DNA of 64,000 bases from Choristoneura fumiferana (taxonomy: Eukaryota; Arthropoda; Insecta; Lepidoptera; Tortricidae), in the NCBI RefSeq assembly GCF_025370935.1, contig NC_133481.1, positions 12,294,734 through 12,358,733 on the forward strand, given 5' to 3'. Positions 45,067 to 57,431 of this stretch are shown one piece after another. Positions within the stretch are counted from its first letter, which is position 1. The number at the start of each line of letters is the position of its first letter. The position numbers and the translations under genes are program-made. The notes under the pieces are model-generated. The model saw only the letters and a list, made by a program, of their open reading frames with translations, was not told where the DNA came from and did no database searches.

Positions 45067-45425
45067 TTAACCCCCGACGAAAAAAAGGGGTGTTATAATG
45101 TAAGCTTGACCGCTATGTGTGTCTGTCTGTCTGTGGCACCGTAGCTCTTCAACGGGTGGACCGATTTGAATGCGGTTTTATTAAATTTGAAATCAGGTTT
45201 TCTGGCGATGGTTCTTAGACATGTTTCATCAAAATCGGTTTAGCCGTTTTTGAGATATTGAAGTTTGATGTGACAAACTCGGGGGTTTTTCCAACTTTTT
45301 GTTAGTCTGTGACACCGTAACTCTTGAACGGGTGGACTGTTTTGGATGCGGTTTTTTTATTTGAAATCATGTTTTCTAGCAATGGTTCTTTGACATGTTT
45401 CATCAAAATCCGTGTAGCCTTAAAT
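45067..45425 (+). repeat. GACCGCTATGTGTG family (copy 2) with an internal partial duplication
   Basis: A full unit (45067-45310) runs directly into a second partial unit starting CTGTGACACCGTAACTCTTG at about 45307, repeating the GCGGTTTTTTTATTTGAAAT and GGTTCTTTGACATGTTTCAT segments. Confidence 0.78.
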
Positions 45426-46012
45426 TATAAATGGAACCCTTAAGTAAGTATAGTTTCGTCTTGTTCATCCATCCATCCGTATGACACAGGCATTTTTACT
45501 CAAAAACTACATGACGTATATTGATGAAATTTGGAGTTTCTTGTGATGGCTTTTTTTTCAGCAAAAATCAACGTGTGGCACATGGAGACAAACAACCGAT
45601 CTTGCTTGGCCTTACCTCTGAGAAAACGCGAATTTTTGAACTTTAGTATGCTTTTCTTGAAACTGAAGTTCACACGACGCGCAATAAAGTAAGGTGAATG
45701 GTTATCTGGAAGACGTCGCTTTTAAGCGATAAGAACGCATATTGTCTACCCTGCAATTAGTCTCTGCGTTGATTTTTTGTATTGATTTGTGGTCTATTAC
45801 AATGAAGTATATTTGTAATTTCGATAACTTTGGAATCAACGTAGTGATTCAGGGGTAGAGGTCTGGTCTGGGCTAGCAAGCTGGAGTCCTATGATTTCAA
45901 TCTTCTCCAAATAAAAAACACGCGGGGAAGATTAAGAGAAAAAATGACAGTAGGCACCTAAGTACGAGTAGACTCTCTATTTCATAAACGTGATAGTGAT
46001 AGGCATCAAGTC

Positions 46013-46240
46013 ATCATCATCATCATCATGTCAGCCGAAAGACGTCCACTGCTGGACATAGGCCTCCCCCAAGGCTCTCCACTCAGACCGGTCTTGTGCT
46101 TTTCGCATCCACCGCGATCCCGCGATCTTAACCAGGTCGTCGCTCCATCTTGTTGGAGGCCTACCGACAGCTCGTCTCCCGGTCCGCGGACGCCATTCGA
46201 GAACCTTTGCATCAAGCAAGCATCTAGGCATCAAGTGATA
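46013..46240 (-). pseudogene. RTE-type LINE 3' end
   Basis: The minus-strand frame reads LEWRPRTGRRAVGRPPTRW then SDDLVKIAGSRWMRKAQDR, WRALGEAYVQQWTSFG and a stop, followed by an ATGATG tail. This is the conserved C-terminal end of insect RTE retrotransposon polyproteins. 5'-truncated, reading frame otherwise intact. Confidence 0.85.
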
Positions 46241-46382
46241 CTGACAATTTGGCCTAAATTTCGTAGCCAAATGAAGCTTAACGCGGAACTCCTCAAGTCA
46301 AGTGAGGCTGGTTTAAACTACGCCTTGCCTTGTGCGTGTGTAATGTGTATAGCCCAACTAAATTATGTACTCGAAAAGTGCG

Positions 46383-46516
46383 CAATGAGGGCTAAAAGAC
46401 AGGCGAAATATCGCTAGATGGCGTTAGTATCGTGAGGTTTTTTTGACGTTAGGGTCTTGCTTGCAATTGGTGAATAACTAAATGAACCAATTTCGCCTGT
46501 CTTTTAGCCCTCATTG
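46383..46516. mobile_element. Foldback MITE, AATGAGGGCT family (copy 2)
   Basis: CAATGAGGGCTAAAAGACAG and GCGAAAT at left are exactly mirrored by ATTTCGCCTGTCTTTTAGCC and CTCATTG at right. TCGCTAGATGGCGTTAGTAT inside matches the longer copy at 2467-2864. Confidence 0.93.
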
Positions 46517-47570
46517 TACCTCATTGTTTGCAATCAGCGTGACGCGCTTTTCCCTGTCGGACCTCACTTTGCTGTTCGCATAACTCCATGTGTACTTTTT
46601 ATTTGGTCTGAGCTAGGTCTTGAAATTGGAACTGAATCTCTTTGCGCCTCACTCACACACCTCTTAATGGTTCGTAAGTATGTCCTAAATTAAAAATAGA
46701 ATATTGAACTTCAATCTATAGTTCTACTGTTTATATACCTAGTGCCATCCACGAAGACGCGTGATTTTGTCAAAATTAAACATTAATGACATTGTAATAA
46801 GAACTATGGCACGAGTCATCGTGAATGACTCTACCTATACCTACGTTTATAGTATCGGATCCTTAGATTGTCTATAATCCACTATAATCGCTTCAGTGCC
46901 TTCAGCAGAACAATGCATCACTGCCCGTTGATTTGCCGTCGTTTGGGAACGGCTTAAGACGGCTGATGTAACAGGGCTACATGATGTGAAACTATCTTAA
47001 GATACAGGAGAGCATGACAAGATTAGCGGTTGCTGTGTGGTAACTGTTACCTCTTTTTGAAACACAAGTAGTAATAGCTACTATACAGAGTGACATCTAA
47101 GACGTAGGTAATACAAAATTAACGTTTCGGGCTCAGTTAATGACGGAGAATTTACTACACTATTTGTGAAGGTTAGCCTTGTTTAATTTTGCTTATTTTC
47201 AAAGAATAAAAATCTCTAAGTGTGGTCACCGTACATTCTATACAACGTGTCTCTACTCTCTGAACAAAGATGAATAGAGCGTGTTGGTCAGGGTATTTCT
47301 AACCTATGTACAAAGCTTCGTACCAAACGAATTTATAGGTAAGTCTGTAAGTAAGATCCTTAGAGATAGCCACAATTACGATAACGTTAGAAACGGCTAC
47401 TTTTTGATGTTAATTAATTTAATAACTTCGTTATCTTAGAGCTTTTGCACAAAGCGTTTTTCTTTCTACTTATACATACTTAGAGCAACCATTCAACTTG
47501 CGTAGGTATGTATTCAACTTGCATTTGTATCGATATCGATACAGTTAACGCGCGTCGACGGTGTGTGTTT

Positions 47571-47968
47571 AAAATTAAGTAATATTTTTCTAAGCATTTC
47601 GTATTTTGTATGGAAAATTCCAAGTTTAAGTGTATTTTATACCTTAGGCTGCTATTTACTCTTAAACTACTAATTATTCTCAAGCAAACATAGCCGTTAT
47701 AGTTTTCCTTGTAAGTTTGATATACTTACTACCATCCTGAATTTTTTCAAATTTTTCCACCCACCGGTTTAGATTTTAGAAGGGGGGGACACTCGATTTT
47801 TATGAAAATTTGCACTTTAAAGTTGAATATTTCGCAAACAAATCACTGAATCGAATCGAAAATCGTCTTAGCAAACCCCTAATGGTTTTGAAAGACCTAT
47901 CCAACAATACCCCACACTATAGGGTTGGATGAGAAAAAAAAACACCCCCACTTTACGTCTGTGGGAGG
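47571..47968 (+). repeat. Internal segment of the GGGTTCCGTAG repeat, copy nearly identical to 54786-55183
   Basis: From AAATTAAGTAATATTTTTCT to ACGTCTGTGGGAGGTA the two copies differ at only a few positions by eye, in the same orientation 7.2 kb apart. Confidence 0.92.
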
Positions 47969-48271
47969 TAACCTAAAAAAAAAAGTGCTGGTCACTGTCC
48001 CAGTAGTTGCCAACGCTAATTTTATGACATTAACAATATACAAGGTGTTAATTAAATAACTGAAAATCAGAAAGTAGTTGACTCAGAATCGAGAGTAGAA
48101 TCGATTACACTATGTTTTAACAAAGGTTGCATGTAATGCACACTAAATATTTAGATAATTTAATACTGTCGATTTTGCTGTCATTTTGCGAGTCTGTAGA
48201 GTTAGAAATCAAGTAGATTTACTGACTTAGCAAAACACACGAATACTTTTTGAAATAATGGAGGTATCCTA

Positions 48272-48415
48272 CTTAATATTATAAATGTGAAAGTTTGTGA
48301 AGATGTTTAGATATTTGGATGTTTGTTACTCAATCACGTCTAAACCGCTGAACCGATTTAAATGAAATTCGGTATAGGTACAGGTAGTTTGAGTCCCATA
48401 GTTGAGGCTAGTTCG
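48272..48415. repeat. Fragment with AATCACGTCTAAACCGCTGA, antisense to 37900-38110
   Basis: ATCCTACTTAATATTATAAA and GTTTGAGTCCCATAGTTGAG are the reverse complement of the end of the repeat at 37900-38110. Confidence 0.6.
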
Positions 48416-49757
48416 AAAGTAAATGCAATCAATTATCTTAAAATTATGAAATATTGTTGGGGAGTCAGGTTTTCAGTTATTATTTTTTCAGTTGTTTGTT
48501 TAATTAACACCTCGTTATATAATAGGTATATTATACAATAGTATGGCAATATTGTGTGTAATAATAATGTATATTCTATTTTTTCTAACATGATTTAAAT
48601 GACAGATGCCAAACTGACCTAACTAAAGTCCCTCCTACTGTTACGCAAACTACCCTACTACTTACTAAGTACTTTTGCATGAACCTGGTGCTAAAAGTGG
48701 CAATAGCATTATTTGTTGGTTTAAACGTTATGATATTGATCTGAAAGTCTTATTTGAATTTTAAATTATAATATATTCAACATTTGGAGTGTCACTTTCC
48801 GACTCTGACGCCCAATCTTGCAAATTAATAATAAGTTCATTTATTTTACCGCTTTTTTACCGATAACCCTCACCTCTAGCAATTGGCTTATTGAAACAAC
48901 ATTGTAAAGACGTTCATTAAAGAAAGTAAGTTAATATAACACAGTGCCTACGCAGTAACTTAACAATTTCTTAGCGAATTTGAGTACAAATATTCGAACA
49001 ATCAGCAGTTTTAATGTGATTTAATTTTTTCAGGCATTATATCTCTGCTAGAAAAAATAAAAAAAATGTTACCACCTTACAAAGTTACATAACCATCATC
49101 TGTCATTTGAATCATGTTAGAGCAAATAGAGTATAATGGGATTCGATTTGTAGCATTCGAACATGGCGCATGTAGACAATATCTAATTGTTATCTAATTT
49201 CTGTTTCTATGGCTAGTTGAAGAATAGTTTTGATAGTGTTTTATGCGTTGATTAACCTTAACAGTGAACAGTGATCACAAAATTCTATATTGCTCTCGTG
49301 TCTGGCATTTTTTAATGCGCAAGTTGTCTCCACGTGGTTTCTGGAATTTTACTATCAAGTTGCTAAAACTACAATCACCGTACAACCCTCTCAATGAGAG
49401 TTTACCTTGACACTGGCGAAATTGTCCTATTAATTAGGACAGAAAAGCCATATCTTAAAAGAGAAGAAGAAGAAGAGTATAATGTCCATGTGTATAAGTA
49501 ATAGCTGTATTCATTTATTAAAGACCCATAAGTCGTTGTCAATTAAACGTTTATTTTATAAGCCAACTAGAAACCGTATCACGCTGTATCCGAATGAGGC
49601 TTTGTCTAGAGTAAACTGCGCAAGTTGAGGGTCCGTCCCTAAGTTACGTTGTAAGGATCCCTCTCGGTGATCTTGCGCCGTCCTATTTGTGTATTAAACT
49701 GGGAACAATGACCTACACACACGTAAAGAGGATTCGGTATTTAGCGCGATTCTACCC

Positions 49758-50340
49758 GTTTTTAGGGTTCCGTAGCCAAATGGCAAAAAACAGAACCCTT
49801 ATGGATTCGTCATGTCTGTCTGTCCGTATGTCACAGCCACTTTTTTCCGAAACTATAAGAACTATACTGTTGAAACTTGGTAAGTAGTTGTATTCTGTGA
49901 ACCGAATTAATATTTTCACACAAAAATAAAAAAAAAATATATAAATTTTTGGGTTCCCCATACTTAGAACTGAAACTCAAAATTATTTTTTCATCACACC
50001 CATACGTGTGGGGTATCTATGGATAGGTCTTCAAAAATGATATTCAGATTTCTTATATCATTTCTTTCTAAACTGAATAGTTTGCGCGAGAAACACTTCC
50101 AAAATGGTAACATGTGTGTCCCCCCCCCTTTTCTTCTAAAATAAGAGAATGATAAAACTTAAAATATATATGATGTACATTACCATGCAAACTTCCACCG
50201 AAAATTGGTCTGAACGAGATCTAGTTAGTAGTTTTTTTAATACGTCATAAATCGTAAAGTAAAGGTAACTTTTATATTATGTTACTTGCTGCTACGGAAC
50301 CTTTCATGGGCGAGTCCGACTCGCACTTGGCCGCTTTTTT
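49758..50340. repeat. GGGTTCCGTAG interspersed repeat, full length (copy 2)
   Basis: Starts TTTTTAGGGTTCCGTAGCCA and ends GCGAGTCCGACTCGCACTTG then GCCGCTTTTTT, reported here as read. Both ends agree with the inverted copy at 54730-55378 (CCGGCCAAGAGCGTGTCGGA to TTTTGGCTACGGAACCCTAA). No coding capacity seen. Confidence 0.8.
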
Positions 50341-50542
50341 GGATTTCCGTTAGCTTTAAGGGAACCTTCAACAGGTCAAAAGTAGTTAATTTCTTCAAGA
50401 TAATATTAGCCTTAGGATAACCAAGAATCAATTTATTATACACGTTAAAATAGTATAGGTAATAGTATTTTATGCAACAGTTTTATAAGAGCGGTCAAAA
50501 AAGGCGAGTGGCGGGTTACGTACGAGCTTTTTTTGACTTACT

Positions 50543-50763
50543 AAAGCAGCGTTTCCACCAGAGATGTCCGAGGAATATGTTTTTCATTAACCAATAGAAA
50601 CGCTTCATTTGCCTCGCCTCGCTCCGCTCACCTGTTTCCACCAGAGATGTGCTGTGCGAGGATGTGTAAATAAAGCGTGTCTATTGGTTAATGAAAAACA
50701 CATCCCTCGCAAGTTGCGAGTCTCGCAACCATCCTCGCACATTATTGGTGGAAATGCTGCTTT
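50543..50763. mobile_element. Foldback MITE, GTTTCCACCAGAGATG family (copy 2)
   Basis: AAAGCAGCGTTTCCACCAGA at left and TTGGTGGAAATGCTGCTTT at right, with inverted CATTAACCAATAGAAACGCT and TCTATTGGTTAATG inside and a repeated TTTCCACCAGAGATGTGC in the middle. Confidence 0.88.
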
Positions 50764-50811
50764 AAACAACGTTGCATCAATACTCTTTTACGTTACGACT
50801 AACTAGGTAGG

Positions 50812-50961
50812 TACGGTCAAGGAGTTTAATTCATTGGCCGCCATGGAACCATTTCACAGTAAACGTCATAGTGACATCGTATTAATTAACAAGGAGAGTT
50901 GCAATGACTTTTCCTTTGAAAAGGTTCCATGTTGGCCCATGGATTAAATTCCTTGCCTGTA
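50812..50961. mobile_element. TACAGTCA-type MITE, AAGGAGTTTAATTCATTGGC subfamily
   Basis: TACGGTCAAGGAGTTTAATT and CATTGGCCGCCATGGAACC at left pair with GGTTCCATGTTGGCCCATGG and ATTAAATTCCTTGCCTGTA at right. Confidence 0.85.
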
Positions 50962-50967
50962 TTTATA

Positions 50968-51213
50968 ACCTAGCCAACATAAAGTTGGTAAAATCCCCGA
51001 CTTTGTCACTTCAAAGCCCAATATCTCAAAAACGGCTGAACCGATTTTGATGAAACATATCTAAGAACCATCGCTAGAAAACCTGCTTTCAAATAAAAAA
51101 CTGCATTCAAATCAGTTTAAGAGCTACGGTGCCACAGACAGAGAGACACACAAACATACCGACACACATAGCGGTCAAACTTAATAACACCCCTCTTTTT
51201 GCGTCGGGGGTTA
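50968..51213 (-). repeat. GACCGCTATGTGTG family (copy 3), antisense
   Basis: CCTAGCCAACATAAAGTTGG, CGGCTGAACCGATTTTGATG, CATAGCGGTCAAACTTAATA and CCCCTCTTTTTGCGTCGGGG are the reverse of the unit at 45067. Confidence 0.82.
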
Positions 51214-52199
51214 ATAAAATACAAAAGGTCAAAATTCCAAAGGTTCTTCTTTTACGTGAATGCTACGAAAACAGCCCCGGTCGGCTACGCCGTAGACCCG
51301 TAGAGTGTGGTCGTAGCCGTAGCACAAGAAACGTAGCATGTGCCGCTACGGGGTCTACAGGAAATGTTAAAGTGTTTTTATTTGAATTTGATTAAGTGTT
51401 TGTCTTACATATTTATGAAAATGAAAGCACGAACGAACGTTTAAGGTCGTGGGTGAGCTAAGTACTTAATTGTTTGTAGTTTATTGATGTAGACGGCACA
51501 GTAACGCTTTAATCTATAAATTATTTAAGAACGAAAGTGTCGTTAAAAGCGAATAACTAATTATTTTAAAATAAAATAGAAAGGTGAATATGTGACTTCA
51601 GATAAGTCGCGGTTTATGCAGACTGGTGTGATCATTGTGATCTTTGAAGCTGCGGGGATCGCGAGTCACATCATCCCCTGATTACATCGAGTTCCACCCC
51701 CTGAGCGGGATGGCTGCATGTGGGGTGGGTGGGAGCGAGCGAGACGGCTGTGATCCCATCTTGTGTAGGTCCACAGGCTACATTGTCACGGCGAATCTGA
51801 CCGAATTACGTGTGGGTGCGATAGTGGGCGCTTTGCAGTATGGTAATTTATACGTTTTACGATTTAAAATTGTATTTATGTAATTGGGACGAAGTATCAA
51901 AAATAAATGTTATAATTAAAATTACCTAAATGTGTTCTGACATGAAATATTTTGGGGAATATTTTTTTTGTTGATGTTAATAATTGGTCAATTAACAGAA
52001 TTATCTTATCACATTGGGAACTTAGTAAGTGAGTGAGTGTGTGATTTGATTGAATTAAATTAAATTTTGTTATATTTGTCATTTTCATAATTATTATTAT
52101 ATCTTATTAGTATTAAGGTGGCATAAACATCAATATTTAATTCCAAGAACCTACAACCTAAAACATTAGTAATCGAGCTCATAAAACAATTCCCGGCTG

Positions 52200-52470
52200 G
52201 CCTATCGTAAACATTAGAATGTCAAGTGGCGGGGTGGGAGAGGGAGCCAGCAGGTCTGGGCGGCGACAGCCAATCAGAAGCCGTGGTTGCGAAGGGCGGT
52301 CCCTGACTAACGGAGCTACGAAGCGAAGTGGTCACGTGTGATGAACTTCTTGGGTCGCATGTCGCATGTCTTGTCGCTTACCTTGACGTGACGTTTCATT
52401 GCTACGATTCGATTTTCGCGACTAGGGGATGTCTTGCCGGCGCAAGTTGATTAAGTGCTAGACGTTTGTC
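52200..52470 (-). promoter_or_regulatory. GC-richer unique block with a strong minus-strand donor (possible dsf 5' region)
   Basis: Stands out sharply from an AT-rich setting and contains CAGCCAATCAGAAG (CCAAT-type) and, on the minus strand, CACGTCAAG|GTAAGCGA near 52378, a near-ideal splice donor. No frame here can supply the dsf start in phase. If it belongs to dsf it would be a non-coding 5' exon or promoter. Inference only. Confidence 0.2.
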
Positions 52471-54729
52471 GTACAATTAATGAAGGTTAGAAAAAAAACA
52501 GAAATTAATGAAAAAAATATTGTAAGTAGGAACTAAATAGGAACAAAATAACTAATTCATACCAATGTTTGAATTCCATGCCTCATTGTTTTTACAAATC
52601 TGAGCAGAATTTTAAATAGGTTATAGTGGAGCTTAATGGTATTTAGAGTTTTCTTAAAATTAATTTGGTATTGGTAGGTTTGAAATAGTTATTAATTTAC
52701 TTTCCATTTTCTCAAAATTAATACATGTATAAACAATGCTTGTAAGTATGTGTATGAATTTAACAGAAACTTATCACACAATACTTTAAACATGTGTATT
52801 TAACTGAATTAAAAAAGGAGGTTATATTTTGTATTATTTTAATGTTATTAAGAGGTGTCATAAACATCAATATTTGGGACTAAATACCTTACAACCTAAA
52901 ACTTAGTATTTGACCAAATAAATTAAGACATTTTTGTTATTTACCTAAGAAGTCAAGTGGATAGATAGAGATTATAGCCTAAGGTCTGTAACGCTACGAA
53001 TTGAAGTAATGCGCTATTATATGAAATAAATTAAACTACGCTTTTTATGTTTTCGGCATTGCTTTACAGGATGGCCTTGTAATAATGTAATATTAAAAAT
53101 GATTAAAATTATAATAATTTTAACAGAACAGTTTTGCATTTAGGTATTCTAGGTTTGATTCTAAATATTGATTTAACTGCACTTTTCTTGTTTTCAATTA
53201 TTTAAATGTATAAAATAAAAAATTATAAGGTTTAAAAATAAAACATTTTTAAAATAGAAATTATTACATTACATTTAAAACACTAGTAAATAAAATGTAA
53301 AACATGAACCTTTATAATGCAGTATTTTTAAACTTCATCTCTTTAAATGATTTTAACTTTAAATATTTTTTTTCTTAATAACTTAAATGTTTGTAAGAAC
53401 TCAAATTTAACAATAAAATTATACCTTATAGGATTTGATAAAATTATACAGTTTTTTATAGTTTTTAAAATATATTTGCATTATAAATATTTAAATAATT
53501 TTTAAACCAAAATTTAATTTAAGTTTGTAACACTTTAATACCTACACTACGTAAGTAATTAAATTTTGAATTCGTGTGACTCTATTTGGGAATAAAAAAT
53601 TTTGACTACTATAAAAAAAAAATGAATAAAAACACATTTTTCATTTAAGTATACCATATTGTAATTAACTGTTACGAACAAACTCATAGCACGTGTTTCT
53701 CGGGAAAAAAACGAGTACTTAACTCTTACTACTTAGGTACTTTGTTAACTATCATTTGTTTTTGTTTAAAAAGACCCATCCGTCTTTAGTGTCCCTGTGC
53801 CATTTTTTGCAACAATTGACCAAAGTCCACGTAAAAGCTTCAGTTCCACCAATGGCAACGGCGTGAAAAATATTGTTTCTCGTTCCTATTTCTCCCATTT
53901 CCACTCATGGCGACCCTCGCCGGGTCGAGATTACCGTGGCATGTTGTTTTTGTGCCCTCGGTCCGTAATCCCGGACGATGACAACCGGCTCAGTGTACAT
54001 TGAGAGAAAAAGGCTACTTAATTCGTAAGCCCACTTATCCTCCTATTTTAACTATAGCGATCGCCACGAGTCCATTTTAACTGGAGTACTTAAATTTTAA
54101 GTATCGTTTGTCATGATTTTAATTTGTAAAGTATTATAATGAATTACCTACATTTCATGTGTTCTACGGAATGTAAACAGCGTTCATCTGTAATTTAATT
54201 AGCACCTGATATTTCGACGTTGGTAAGTATCTACCTTCCAACTTTTTTATAAATGTAGATTACGGCAAATCTTCGATACCTGACGATTTGTCTCTAAGTG
54301 CCCACCGTAATAAAAAAAGTACCTATTGAACCTTACAATTACAGGCAGGCGACATCGCGACGCGAGTGCGTTTAAGATTATTGTAGCGCTTGACATCGTA
54401 TAAAAAACCAGCCAAATGCGGGTCCGACTTGCGCATCAGGGGTTCAGTACAAATTTGTAGGTATATATGAATAATATCTAGTGTAGCAAAGCCCAGCTCC
54501 TGAAGAAAAGTACGCATTATGAGTTCATTTTAGATTGGTTAGTAAAAAAATAAAAAAAATCATACTTTTCTTACATAAAAAAATTCAAGTTTTTAGGGAA
54601 ACTAAAATTACAATTTTGGTTTCCGACAATTTGCAAGGTGTGTAGACTTGGAATTTGTCACTGGTCCAAAGGGTAGCGGACCTGAGTATTTAATATTATT
54701 TTATTATATCATCCACCCATTATTGAGAA

Positions 54730-55378
54730 AAACCGGCCAAGAGCGTGTCGGACATGCCCGAAATAGGGTTCCGCAGCCATTACGAAAAAATTAAGTAATA
54801 TTTTTCTAAGGATTTCGTATTTTGTACGGGTAATTCCAAGTTTAAGTGTATTTTATACCTTAGGCTGCTATTTACTCTTAAACTACTAATTATTCTCAAG
54901 CAAACTAGGCCGTTATAGTTTTCCTTGTAAGTTTGATATACTTACTACCATCCTGAATTTTTTCAAATTTTTCCACCCACCGGTTTAGATTTTAGAGGGG
55001 GGGGGGACGCTCGATTTTAATGAAAATTTGCACTTTAAAGTTCAATATTTTGCAAACAAATCACTGAATTGAAAAATCATTTTAGCAACTCCCTAATGGT
55101 TTTGAAAGACCTATCCAACGATACCCCACACTACAAGGTTGGATGAGAAAAAAAAACACCCCCACTTTACGTCTATGGGAGGTACCTACCTACTCTAAAA
55201 AAATTTTTTTTTTCGAATTTTTATTGTACCAGTTTGTCGGCATAGTATACATATGTATTCGTGCAAAATTACAGCTTTCTAGCATTGATAGTCTCGGAGC
55301 AAAGCCGCGGACGGACAGACAGACATGGCGAAACATGGGGTTCCGTTTTTACCATTTTGGCTACGGAACCCTAAAAAA
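54730..55378 (-). repeat. GGGTTCCGTAG interspersed repeat, full length, antisense (copy 3)
   Basis: Contains the 54786-55183 block shared with 47571-47968, then a GACGGACAGACAGACATGGC stretch and GGTTCCG-type ends. Inverted relative to 49758-50340. Confidence 0.82.
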
Positions 55379-56036
55379 GGATCTTGACAGACAGACAAGT
55401 ATAATTATAAGTTTAGTATTCCTAAATAAAGAAATATATTATAATTATTATTATTATAAGTTCCGTTTGTACCTCAGTCGGTACAGAATTATAAATAGAA
55501 AAAATCACAAACCGAGCGAAGTGACAGCTAATATTTGTAGCGATATTTAAAAAATATCTAGAATTACCATAGAAGTATGTACAAACTTTATTTCACACAG
55601 AAAACATATCGTGGGATCCGTAGGACCTTTTACTATGGTAGGACGATCTCACGCAATTGTTTACCAACGCTACGAACAATACCAAAAAATTCGAACAACG
55701 CTCAAGTTGTTTTGAAAAATTTAAATCAAAATGTAGAATTTACAATCACATTGTTCATTTTTAAATAAGAAAAACATATGCGCGGGCGCTGAAATATTAA
55801 AGGGGAGGGTTAAAGAGGGCTCGGGACACTTGAATCGTGCAAATAGAGAGCGCGTGACCTTTTCGAGTTATCAAAATTATTTTTTTAATCCTGTGTCATG
55901 CTAAATAATAGGTATATTCCTACTGTGTAATACTGTATTGGGCTGGTTGGTACCTACTGAATGCAATAAAGATAACGACGGATAAAGTGTTTTCTTAGAT
56001 CCAACAAGAAATAAACAATTGAATTGGTGCAATTAT

Positions 56037-56160
56037 CTAAGTTCCCAATCCACACTAGGTAGGCCCGCGTACAACTATGGCCCAAACCATCTCATTTTGA
56101 GAAGAGGCCCGTGCTTAGCAGTGGGACCGCCGTACACAGGCTGGGATGATGAAGATGATG
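56037..56160 (+). mobile_element. SINE 3' part, sense
   Basis: AAGTTCCCAATCCACACTAG, AAGAGGCCCGTGCTTAGCAG and CACAGGCTGGGATGATGAAG align with the second half of the SINE at 63163-63465. Confidence 0.75.
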
Positions 56161-56367
56161 AAGTGCCTATCTAGGTAGGGAAAATGATGGTAAAATATCA
56201 GTTAAGTTTAGTTTATTTATTCATTCAATATAAGATTACTTTATAATTTAGATAAATGTCAGTATAAGAATTAATATTGAAATCGTTAAAGGTATAAAAT
56301 AAGATTAATAATAATATAAAAATAAAATTCTAGTCATTTCATGATGCGAAAAATAACAATTATAACA

Positions 56368-56685
56368 AAAAAGTAAAACCGACTCCAAAAAAATTAAAAA
56401 ATTACAAAAAATGGAACCCACTACAAAACTCTTGAAAATGTTTTTCTACGTACCTACTAGCTCGAAGTCGGTGACTCAGCACGACCACAGTGTAAGAAAC
56501 CCAGCAGGAGGGATTGAAAGCCATAGTATGTAGGTGAGGTGGACGACTATTGTTCCACTCCTGCTGGCTCGTGCTGAGGCACCGACTTCGAGCTAGTAGG
56601 TATCTAGAAAAATATTTTCAAGAGTTTTGTCGGTTCCATTTTTTTGTTATTTTTTATTTTTTTTGAAGTCTGTTTTACTTTTTTG
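56368..56685. mobile_element. Large foldback element with AGTAAAACCGACTCCAAAA ends
   Basis: Arms of more than 100 bases: AAGTAAAACCGACTCCAAAA, AATGGAACCCACTACAAAAC and CTAGCTCGAAGTCGGTGACT at left, each mirrored at right, ending GAAGTCTGTTTTACTT. A loop of about 80 bases holds CCAGCAGGAGGGA and CACTCCTGCTGG, itself inverted. Confidence 0.92.
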
Positions 56686-57355
56686 TTAAAAAAAAACTTT
56701 ATTTCTCCCTTTTTAGTGATTTGTAGCCAAAGTACATCTCACAACGATTCCATTAAGCCCAGACACGACTTAGTTACGTTGTTTAATAACAGAATTCCGT
56801 TGCCTATCTTCTGGCTTCAACATCAGATCAGTTCGAAAGAATCATTAACTTAAAGCTTCTTCTTAGTCGCTTATCTAATCATGATCGTTTATAGACGAGC
56901 GAGCATTACTTAGCTTTGACGAGAGCGAAAATCGCCATAGGTGTGCCTATAAAATTTGAGGTTTGCCCTCGATTCCCCCAGGATCCCATCATCAGATCTT
57001 GACTTGGTGCCAATTGGACCACCTAAAGAGAATACACAATTGACTGAGTAATCGGTGAACATACATAAAATAAAAAATTGTAGTTCCATACGCTAACTGC
57101 ATGCATCCTGCGATTGAAATGTATGTATGTACACCTATGGCAGGCCAGCCGTCTGTTAGGTTTTGTTACCGTAGAAACACAGTTAGGTACACGGTTACAG
57201 TTGAAATGCTGTTAGTCTGTACTGGGCCTAATTTTTGTGTAAGTAGTAATTTAAGAAATAGGCTTTTAGCCTAAAACTGTTACTGGCCGTCAAGACGCCT
57301 AAAATATCATTTTGACGGATAAAAAGTTTCGTTGCTCTTCTGTTTTATAGAAGTC

Positions 57356-57431
57356 ATCATCATTACCATCATCCCAGCCTATTTACGTCCCACTGTTGGG
57401 CTCAGACCTCTTCTCAGAATGAGAGGGCTTT
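57356..57431 (-). mobile_element. SINE tail fragment, antisense
   Basis: ATCATCCCAGCCTATTTACG, CCCACTGTTGGGCTCAGACC and CTCAGAATGAGAGGGCTT, as at 33783-33848. Confidence 0.7.

Noticed and set aside
46028..46417. 129-codon plus-strand frame
   Set aside because: Antisense shadow of the RTE LINE end at 46013-46240.
52360..52460. Minus-strand MKRHVK before a strong GTAAGC donor as the dsf start
   Set aside because: Phase 0 at the donor does not fit; the frame that would fit has no ATG after its upstream stop. Kept only as a possible non-coding exon.
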